A stretch of 21,360 nucleotides of DNA. It comes from Penium margaritaceum. Taxonomy: Eukaryota; Streptophyta; Zygnematophyceae; Desmidiales; Peniaceae. Of this stretch, positions 1-6,060 are shown in pieces. The notes beneath the pieces were generated by a model. The model worked only from the letters and a program-made list of their open reading frames with translations, ran no database searches and was not told where the DNA came from. Numbering within the stretch: the stretch's first letter is position 1; each line of letters opens with the position of its first letter. Position numbers and translations under genes: made by a program. The stretch spans positions 1 to 21,360 of the forward strand of contig SZWC01016321.1 in assembly GCA_023375785.1 (NCBI GenBank). Reading direction: 5' to 3'.

Positions 1-319
1 AGGAGGGAAGGTGTCCAGAAGACCAAGACACCTCTAGATGCCTTGTAGGACAAGTCACCCCTTCTAGAAGGTGTGCCACCTTCCTCGACCCCCACCTGGC
101 CTTCTAGAAACTTAAAGAGGAACTCTAAAGGTTGAGCTAGCTTCCTGGCATCTATTTTCCACCTCCCTCGAGGCATGGCAGAATTTCATCTTGTGGGACT
201 TGAACCCGGGCCCTTGCCTCTAGAGGTGGATACCATTAACCACTAAGCCACTAAGGCTTGTCTTTTTGGTGTTCCTTTTTGGAGTCACTCCTGCCATGGT
301 GAGGAGCATCATTCCAACA
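1..319 (-). repeat. 3' LTR of the copia element, partial
   Basis: Matches 3447-3765 with 9 substitutions and no gaps by eye. Its minus-strand start (TGTTGGAATG at 319) directly follows a purine-rich tract. About 315 bp of its far end lie outside the window. Confidence 0.93.
185..257 (-). other. tRNA-like block, copy in the 3' LTR
   Basis: Same block as at 3631-3703, with the A box at 250-240 and the B box at 206-196, both intact. Because both LTRs carry it, the block was in the element before this insertion. Here one T-stem pair is better preserved (CCC after the B-box loop). Confidence 0.7.
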
Positions 320-330
320 ATCTCCCCCTT
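320..330 (-). promoter_or_regulatory. polypurine tract of the copia element
   Basis: On the minus strand the sequence AAGGGGGAGAT abuts the LTR start at 319. In LTR retrotransposons this tract primes plus-strand DNA synthesis. Its composition and exact position next to TGTTGG fit well. Confidence 0.85.
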
Positions 331-425
331 GCGCATCACCCATGGCAGTCCTCCATACTCAACCTATAACTGAGGAGACTTTCTCCTCATGGGAGGCGAG
401 CTTTCATTTTACTGCTCCCTCCCAC
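331..425 (-). other. short untranslated stretch between integrase stop and polypurine tract
   Basis: About 95 bp separate the integrase stop from the polypurine tract, where RT-RNase H would normally lie. It includes a perfect 7-bp hairpin with a 3-nt loop at 372-388. No coding remnant of RT is visible, so RT loss was a clean deletion or is ancestral to this copy. Confidence 0.6.
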
Positions 426-2120
426 TCAGCCCCATCCTTCTTGTGCAGTGCCTCCTTGAGGCTCCTCTTGCGCGAATCCAGTCCAAATGCCCTTGTCGGC
501 ATCGTATCTTTTTGTCCTTCTTCGCACACGGCTGCTCGTGCGGGGCTGTTGAGGCGGTTGTTCTTGTTGCTGTCCCCTTTCGGCGCCATCCTCTCCAAGC
601 GCCTGCTCCCCCTCTCTTGGAGACCTTGGAGACATCGGTCGACTCCTCGCCTCCACGTCCCTCTCCGGTGCTTCGGATTCTTCGTCCGAACTGGCTGGAA
701 CATATTCTGCCAGTTGCACATCGCTCGGGCGATCCTCTCCGGCTCGTGCTGCTGTGAGGACGTCCCCCTTATTCACGTCCTCCGGCGTCTCCCCCTCAAG
801 GAGTGGCATCCACTCTCTCCTCTTGGACAGACCTGCCTCCTTGTCTGTCCAACGGTTTTTCTCGTCGAACGTGACGTCGCGACTCCGCACAATCTGCTGC
901 CTCCTTGGGTCAAAGAGCCGGTACGCCTTGCTTCCGCTCTCATATCCAAGGAAAACACACCGACGGGTATGCGGGTCCAGCTTGCTCCGTCCCTCACGTG
1001 CCTGCACCATTGCATGTGCAACACAACCAAACGTGCGGAGGTGACCCACCGCCGGCTTCCTCCCGCTCCACACCTCTTGTGGCGTCGTCCACGCCTTGCT
1101 CTCCTTGTCCTTCAACGGGTTGGTCGGCATGAGATACATGATGTACGCTGCTGTCCTTTCCGCCTCCGCCCAATACCGTTGTGTAAGGCCGGCGTCGCTC
1201 AACATGGATCGCACCATTTTAAGGATTGTGTGATTCGCTCTCTCTGCGATGCCATTCTGTTGTGGGGAGTGTGGAGTTATTTTCTGCCACTCAATCTCTT
1301 TGCTCTTCATCCACCCAAGGTACCTCGCATATTCACCGCTGTTATCACTCCGGAATGCCTTCACCTTCAACTCTGTTTGCCGCTCCACATCAGCCACAAA
1401 CTCTTGCATGCACGCAAGGACCTCACTCTTCCACTTCATTGGGTAGAGGTAGAGTTTCCGGCTGTGGTCATCGATGAAGGTCATGAAGTAGCGAGCTCCG
1501 CCGATGGAGCTCTCAAGCAGTCCACACACATCTGTGTGTACCACGGCCAGTTTTGCCGATGCACGCGTCCCCTTGGCGACAAACGGCTGCCGAGTTGATT
1601 TGCCAATGATGCATGGCTCACACACGCTCTCCTTGGTTGCATCAACGCCGCTGATTTGGAGACCCCGTACCACTTCCCTCTTAGCCATCTCCTTCACTGT
1701 TGATGGAGAAATGTGGCAGAGTCGGCGGTGCCATAGGTCCAGGTCTCCTCCGTCCTTCGTTACAAGATTGGCGGCATTGGACCCCACCCGGCTGCTGAGG
1801 ATCTTCGCGCGTAGCAGGTACAAGTCGTCCTCCCTCTTGACACGCGCAATCACCTCACCTTTGCCCTCTTTGCGGATGATGGCCTCCTTCTTTGTGAAGC
1901 GTACCTCAAGTCCCTTGTCGGTAAGGCGGCTGACAGAGAGCAGGTTTGCCCCAAAGTTAGGCATATGCAGCACATCGTAGATTGTGGTCGTGACAGGTTT
2001 TCCATCCACAATTGACTCGATGCAGACGTTACCCTCACTGGCGGCCACCTCTGTTTTTCCATTGGCCACCGTCATGCGTCTCTCCGAGGCGCTGTAAGTG
2101 AAAAATACCGCCCTATTGCA
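426..2120 (-). CDS. copia protease tail and integrase, truncated before RT
   Basis: In frame with the preceding Gag-protease fragment but separated from it by one TAA; the first internal ATG is at 2075. Numbering from that ATG: the protease remainder is at about 1-100 (VLHMPNFGANLLSV); the GAG-pre-integrase zinc module is H116, H121, C152, C155; the integrase core has D182 (HTDVCG), D244 (FRSDNSGEY) and E278 (QQNGIAERAN); a C-terminal segment contains FLGYESGSKAYRLFDP. An acidic, Q/P-rich linker follows and the frame ends at 426, just where the RT domain normally begins. All metal-binding residues are present, so integration chemistry could be intact. The D-to-E gap is 33 residues, not the usual 35. 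No RT or RNase H follows before the 3' LTR. Confidence 0.92.
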   Translation of the reverse strand, partial: CNRAVFFTYSASERRMTVANGKTEVAASEGNVCIESIVDGKPVTTTIYDVLHMPNFGANLLSVSRLTDKGLEVRFTKKEAIIRKEGKGEVIARVKREDDLYLLRAKILSSRVGSNAANLVTKDGGDLDLWHRRLCHISPSTVKEMAKREVVRGLQISGVDATKESVCEPCIIGKSTRQPFVAKGTRASAKLAVVHTDVCGLLESSIGGARYFMTFIDDHSRKLYLYPMKWKSEVLACMQEFVADVERQTELKVKAFRSDNSGEYARYLGWMKSKEIEWQKITPHSPQQNGIAERANHTILKMVRSMLSDAGLTQRYWAEAERTAAYIMYLMPTNPLKDKESKAWTTPQEVWSGRKPAVGHLRTFGCVAHAMVQAREGRSKLDPHTRRCVFLGYESGSKAYRLFDPRRQQIVRSRDVTFDEKNRWTDKEAGLSKRREWMPLLEGETPEDVNKGDVLTAARAGEDRPSDVQLAEYVPASSDEESEAPERDVEARSRPMSPRSPREGEQALGEDGAERGQQQEQPPQQPRTSSRVRRRTKRYDADKGIWTGFAQEEPQGGTAQEGWG

Positions 2121-2552
2121 TTACGTGTAGCGGCCTGATCCGGAGTTGATGACCGCAACTCCCGGGTCCTTCAAGTTGGTGGAGTTGTACGCCATAAGGG
2201 CGTGCTCATCTTTCTTTCTGCCCTCCTGCAACCGATCTGTTTTCTTCTTAGGACAGTTGCGCGCGTAATGGCCCTCCTTGCCACAGTTGAAGCACTCCCC
2301 CTTCTTGTCACTCTTCTTAGTGCCCTGTTTGGCACCCTTCCACTTGTCGCCTTGGCCTCCACTTTGAGGATGAACCGTGTAAGCTAAACTTGATGCCGCT
2401 CCATTCTCTCGACCGCCACGTCGCATCCACTCATTGCGCACGTACTCAGCGACCTTCGGGTACTTCAGCTCGTCGGAAGGCCAGCCACCAAGGACTGTGA
2501 TCATGGGACTCCAACTGTCCGGCAAGGCCTGAAGGAGGATCATAGCTTGCAA
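2121..2552 (-). pseudogene. copia gag C-terminus with zinc knuckle, plus start of protease
   Basis: Continues Gag after the lesion (LQALPDSWSP, typical of the end of the copia UBN2 region). A perfect CX2CX4HX4C nucleic-acid-binding knuckle follows (CFNCGKEGHYARNCP, residues about 87-101). The frame then reaches the aspartic protease active-site region, where the expected DSG is NSG (VINSGSG), so the catalytic aspartate has become asparagine through a single G-to-A change. It stops at TAA (2121-2123) in the position of the HMT-like residues that usually follow. The same frame reopens directly into the integrase frame. There is no alternative ATG nearby; the frame starts after UAG, so it is a fragment and not a separate gene. 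Confidence 0.85.
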
Positions 2553-2566
2553 CTAGAGTCGACCTC

Positions 2567-2999
2567 TCAACCTGTGGCCACGCACTCCGCTGCGAGGGAC
2601 TCAATCTGCTGCATGATCTCCATGATGTTGTCGCCTTCGTTGGCTCGGAGGGTGACGAGTCGTTTGAAGATGAAGAGCAGATTGGCAAGGTTGCTTGACT
2701 GGTAGATGGAGCAGAGTTTTGACCATGCGTCCGCAGCCAGGGTGCATCCTTGGATGTGCCCAAGTTGTGGTGGGCATAACGCGGACACAAGGAGCGCCAA
2801 TGCCTTTTTGTTGCCCTTCTTGTATGCCTCCTTCACTTCAGCCGTTGCAGTCTCTGGCGGAGCAGTCTCATCACCTTTTACGAGCTCACGCAGTCCCTTG
2901 TCGTTGAGGAAGACCTCAAACTGCCACCTCCACAAGGCAAAGCCTGTCCCATCAAACTTAAGGACAGCGCAATTGCTCTCTTGCTCGCTAGTTGCCATG
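2567..2999 (-). pseudogene. copia gag, N-terminal and central part
   Basis: Encodes the capsid-like part of a copia Gag, which packages element RNA in cytoplasmic particles. The likely start is the ATG at 2999 (MATSEQES); the frame is open upstream to 3091, but that lies in the leader. Early on it has the copia Gag signature of a nucleophilic F-x-G-x-x-F-x-x-W-R/K-x-x-F pattern (FDGTGFALWRWQFEVFL), then a charged linker and a helical UBN2-like region with AADAWSKLCSIYQSS. The frame ends at TGA (2567-2569). The rest of Gag continues in another frame at 2552, after a UAG at 2555-2553. A short lesion at 2552-2570 therefore breaks an otherwise intact gag. Identification as copia Gag is firm; the exact start is inferred. 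Confidence 0.85.
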
Positions 3000-3113
3000 T
3001 CTTGCTGTTGGGAGCGTGAAATCAAGCTGGCTTTGAACCCCTTAGAGGCGTGGGCCCATAACCCTTTGTTGGCCTGAGGGTAAGTGTGCACCCTGGACGG
3101 TCCCTAGCAGTGG

Positions 3114-3130
3114 CTGGTTCACACCACCAA
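3114..3130 (-). promoter_or_regulatory. candidate primer-binding site of the copia element
   Basis: One base inside the proposed LTR end, the minus strand reads TTGGTGGTGTGAACCAG. Plant copia elements usually have TTGGTATCAGAGCCAG here, complementary to initiator tRNA-Met. With one inserted base the two agree at most positions, so this may be a diverged tRNA-Met site. Another tRNA primer is possible. Confidence 0.5.
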
Positions 3131-3131
3131 C

Positions 3132-3765
3132 TGTTTTTGGAGAGACTGAAACTGTGGAGGCAACTGGTTCCGAGGATGGAAAAATCTGGTCAGAGAGTGT
3201 GGCAATAGTTTTAGCCTCAACTGACTGGGAATGAACTCTTGATCAAGGCTCACAAGCAGTGGCATTTTGTAGCCACTGATCTAAGCTCTCAAGAACACCA
3301 AAGCATGCCAGATTTGGAGCTTCCTATTAGATTCTATGGCTTCTAGAGTGCTCCTTGGTAGGCTGTCCTTTTCCCATCTAGGGAGGCATCCCTTCCCTCC
3401 TCTAGAAGCTTCTGCCCCTTCCTAGATTCCTCAGCTTGCTTCTAGTAGGAGGGAAGGTGTCCAGAAGACCAAGACACCTCTAGATGCCTTGTAGGACAAG
3501 TCACCCCTTCTAGAAGGTGTGCCACCTTCCTCGACCCCCACCTGGCCTTCTAGAAACTTAAAGAGGAACTCTAGAGGTTAAGCTAGCTTCCTGGAATCTA
3601 TTTTCCACCTCCCTTGAGGCAGGGCAGAATTTCATCTTGTAGGACTTGAACCCGGGCCCCTGCCTCTAGAGGTGGACACCATTAACCACTAAGCCACTAA
3701 GGCTTGTCTTTTTGGTGTTCCTTTTTGGAGTCACTCCTGCCATGCTGAGGAGCATCATTCCAACA
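3132..3765 (-). repeat. 5' LTR of the copia element
   Basis: On the minus strand it starts TGTTGGAATG at 3765 and probably ends CCAAAAACA at 3132, giving a 634-bp TG...CA repeat. The first 319 bp are matched by the copy at 1-319. The remaining 315 bp cannot be compared because the partner copy lies outside the window, so the inner boundary rests on the TG/CA ends and a primer-site-like sequence next to it. The LTR is rich in TCTAGA and TTCTAGAA palindromes and contains the tRNA-like block at 3631-3703. I saw no clear TATA box. Confidence 0.85.
3631..3703 (-). other. tRNA-like block with pol III A and B boxes, in the 5' LTR
   Basis: On the minus strand, TGGCTTAGTGG (3696-3686) fits the A-box consensus and GGTTCAAGTCC (3652-3642) the B box. 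Their starts are 44 nt apart, as expected for positions 8 and 52 of a tRNA without a long variable arm. The arms no longer fold well: the acceptor and anticodon stems pair poorly and the anticodon region is a TCTAGA palindrome. It is therefore not a functional tRNA gene but a tRNA-derived sequence, perhaps a SINE head captured by the LTR. It points the same way as the element's transcription. Whether it is transcribed is unknown. Confidence 0.7.
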
Positions 3766-4329
3766 GGTGCCCCTTGCGCCTTTGGTGTTTGTTTCAATGA
3801 GTTAATCATTGAGTTTGGTGATGGGGATTGATGTGGTTCAAAACTTGTTCACGATACGAAGTCCCTGAGTAACAAACTGTACTACTGAGTTTCGAACTCC
3901 GAGCCAGGATTTTGGCCAAGTCCCTCAATAGCAAAACTGCACTACTGAAATCCGGCGAATCATCTACCTGACGCCTCGGCAGTCCCTCCAAAGCAAAATC
4001 CCCATATGGCATTTTGTTGCTTATTCTAGTCAATTATTGACGGGCATTCGAGCCGCGGCCAGCTCATAGAGCCGCCGCGGAGACCCCATCTTTGGAAGCT
4101 CATATTACACTCGTTACTTGCCGAATTCCGGTGAAACAACTTCCATCGGATTTAGAAACGCGTCCACTTTTAGGGGCAATTCTCTTTTTTAGGGTCGAAG
4201 TGATCATAGAGTAACTAGATACAACGACAAGGAATTTTCTCTCTAGTGGCTTGTCGGCGCCTCCCGGCATAGCTCTTGGGCATGCGGAGGGGCAAATCTT
4301 CAACATAATCCATCCGTGTAGAACATGGC
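3766..4329 (-). pseudogene. gypsy protease-RT spacer
   Basis: Lies between the protease end and the copia LTR edge. Its minus-strand frames carry many stops and no RT motif has appeared by 3766. It includes three imperfect about 60-bp units (3859, 3918, 3980) starting AGTCCCT. It is assigned by position. Confidence 0.45.
3859..4010. repeat. imperfect tandem repeat, about 60-bp period, 3 units
   Basis: Units start at 3859, 3918 and 3980 with (a/c)agtccct followed by an A-rich gcaaaa/acaaac element. Units 1 and 2 also share ctactga further on. The period is 59 to 62 bp. The third unit matches only over its first part. Confidence 0.55.
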
Positions 4330-4600
4330 TGCTTTTGGAAAAATGAGATAGTTAGTTCCAAGGACGATGGCATAGGTGCGACCAACGTGCCTCTTCACCA
4401 CTTTATGGAGGAGACCAACTTGAAGTACGAGGTTCTCCATGACACATATCCTTGTGTCTGTACCACCAGAGGCATTTGTGAATACCTTAGTTTTTGGCCG
4501 GATCTTGTGGTGCTAGCCAACTGCATGCAAGACCTGCAGGGTGACCGTGGTATGACTAGCACTGGTGTTAATGATAGCCAAGAACATTTTACCGCATATC
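4330..4600 (-). pseudogene. Ty3/gypsy retropepsin (aspartic protease)
   Basis: The active-site region at 4572-4549 reads INTSASHT where retropepsins have IDTGASHT. The catalytic aspartate is Asn and the glycine is Ser, both from G-to-A changes. Downstream are HHKIRPKTKVFTNASG and then the conserved end motif IVLGTNYLIFPKAAMFYTDG (ending near 4330), equivalent to LLG-x-x-YL in intact elements. One stop interrupts the frame. A retropepsin with this active site would be dead. Confidence 0.72.
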
Positions 4601-4944
4601 CAGACAAAACGGCTGGCCACTTCATGGTGTGGAGCCCGTGGTCATGGTGGAGCAAGGAGCACTGGTCGTCATCCCCACACGTTAGGGTCAGTCTAGATTA
4701 TTGGCCTGCTCAGCCGATCGTGTGCAGTTTGAGTACAATTAGAGCAAATGCCCCTTGGGCGGAGCTTTTTGGCATAGTCCTAGAGAACAGCTGCAAATTC
4801 TGGGAGAATTTCTGGATGTTACGAGAGGTATTCGCCAAAGGTTAATGTAGGAAAGGGCGGTGGAGGGAGATCATTGGACCAGATGTGGAGTCTTTATTTG
4901 GTTGAGAAGCAAAAGTGACGATCTTCTGACGAGGAGACGTGGGG
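4600..4944 (-). pseudogene. gypsy gag-protease linker with a second cysteine/histidine cluster
   Basis: In a shifted frame, 4842-4710 reads FGEYLS, HPEILPEFAAVL, DYAKKLRPRGICSNC and HDRLSRP with two stops. The CSNC and nearby H suggest a second, partial knuckle or linker before the protease. The long plus-strand frame over this area (4387-4845) is a shadow. Assignment rests on position and on the coherent residue pattern. Confidence 0.5.
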
Positions 4945-5156
4945 TCTTTAGAAGGTTGCATTCATTGTTGTGATCGAGGTTTTGGTGGCACCGCTATAAT
5001 CTGGCATGGAAACCGTACTGAGCGCGCCTCAACGCAGGTCTGCAGGTCCACCTCATCTTCTTGTTGCTGCTCTTTGAATTTGTGCATACATTTGTACATT
5101 TCCTCGACCGACCACCCCTCAACCCCTTGAAGTTTTGCTGTCGTGACGAGTTCCCA
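4945..5156 (-). pseudogene. Ty3/gypsy gag C-terminal continuation
   Basis: In frame with the zinc-knuckle segment after one TAG. It reads a charged, probably helical stretch (EGWSVEEMYKCMHKFKEQQ) and then VRFPCQIIAVPPKPRSQQ before a TGA at about 4945. It is assigned by frame continuity; I do not recognise a named domain. Confidence 0.6.
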
Positions 5157-5591
5157 CTACGTAGCTGTTGGTGGAGTCTTAGTTGTCGTTTCTCCAGTCT
5201 GGGTGATGCCAAGCTTCACATTCCAAGCTAGAACATCAGAAGTGGATGGTTGGCTCAGAGTTGATGCTTCCGTTCCCCTTTGCTGGGCATATGCCTTCCA
5301 CTGTTCTAATCCATTGCCACCTTGGCTGGTGACACAGGTACCCACGTTAGGTCGTACAACTTGTCTTGTGTTGGTAGGTGCCATTCCACCAGGGTTATGT
5401 CCTTGGTACTGGGTTACCTGCGCTTGTTCTCTAGGCACTGGGGTGGGATTGGGACACTCTCGTTTCCTATGGGTGAACTCTCCACATCCATAGCAACTCC
5501 CAGGTGGGTAGTTGTGTGGATTCATTGGGTTAGTGAGAGACGCTGCAGTAGGCATCCAGATGGTGGGTGCTACATGTTCTTTTGGCGCCAT
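5157..5591 (-). pseudogene. Ty3/gypsy gag zinc-knuckle segment
   Basis: Same reading frame as the capsid core to its right, separated by two in-frame stops. It carries one CX2CX4HX4C knuckle (CYGCGEFTHRKRECP; C33, C36, H41, C46 from the ATG at 5591), the RNA-binding nucleocapsid part of Gag. The following 95 residues are polar and proline/threonine/glutamine-rich. After the TAG at 5157 the frame reads on for about 70 codons into the next segment. The ATG is unlikely to be a true start. Confidence 0.82.
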
Positions 5592-5672
5592 CTAAACTCG
5601 TGTTGTCCTATGTTTAACCTCCCTTTGTTGATGCTTTGATTCTTCTTTCAGGGCATCTAGGGTGTCGAAGCG

Positions 5673-6060
5673 TCACAGGTCCAAGTTGTTGGCAATGGCT
5701 GGTACGAGGGAGTCATAGTAATACTCATTGATCATACGCACTGGTATGTTGCTGCACTGTGTAAAAATCTTTGTGAACTTGTCATTGTGAAACTTGATGT
5801 CCTCAATGGCGTTCATGCGGATCGTGCAAATTTGTAGATTTGCTTCCTCCAGGCTCATCGGGTCAAAACGCATTGTCATTCTCTTTGCCAGGTCATTAAA
5901 GTTTACAAATGGCCTTTCCTTGTTCTCTGTAGTGAACCACTCTAGTGCTTTCCCTTGTAGTGCTTCGTGCACTGCCAAAGTAATGTAGGCAGGAGAAAAT
6001 CGTCCATAGTCTAGGCAAGTACCGAGCTTGGACAGCCAAATGGCCGGATCCTCCGTTGAT
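5673..6060 (-). pseudogene. Ty3/gypsy gag capsid core (Retrotrans_gag type)
   Basis: Reads EDPAIWLSKLGTCLDYGR and then LQGKALEWF, the conserved L-x-G-x-A-x-x-W-F box of gypsy Gag. Further on are a F-N-D-L-A-K-R-M-T-M-R-F segment and an I-P-x-R-M-I-x-E-Y-Y-Y-D-S-L-V-P region typical of the capsid C-domain. The open part is 5978-5673, ending TAG; the frame upstream of 5978 is broken by a few stops. The following 80 bp stay in the same frame, with stops, up to the zinc-knuckle segment. Confidence 0.82.

Larger units (their letters stand above)
1..3765 (-). mobile_element. Ty1/copia LTR retrotransposon lacking RT/RNase H (3' LTR cut by window edge)
   Basis: Two direct copies of the same sequence (1-319 and 3447-3765) bracket minus-strand gag and integrase. 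Read on the minus strand, each copy begins TGTTGGAATG, a typical copia LTR start, and a purine tract lies just before the left copy. The order gag, protease stub, integrase, then polypurine tract is copia-like. The internal region is only about 2.8 kb, against about 4 kb or more in complete copia elements, because nothing resembling RT or RNase H lies between integrase and the 3' LTR. By eye the overlapping LTR parts differ at 9 of 319 positions, so the insertion is neither brand new nor ancient. It sits inside the gypsy element to its right. The left target-site flank is outside the window; the right flank starts ggtgc (3766-3770). Confidence 0.93.

Noticed and set aside
342..1598. 418-codon plus-strand open frame starting beside the polypurine tract
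   Set aside because: It is antisense to the well-supported integrase frame (D, D, E and zinc motifs). Its translation has no domain pattern and is typical of a shadow frame of GC-biased coding sequence.
2543..2565. GTCGACTCTAG-like bases resembling a cloning-vector polylinker
   Set aside because: The resemblance is short and the flanking sequence on both sides is continuous copia gag; vector contamination is not supported.
4387..4845. 152-codon plus-strand open frame
   Set aside because: Antisense to the gypsy linker and protease remnant. No recognisable motif on this strand, whereas the minus strand has the IxTxASHT and LGTNYLI motifs.
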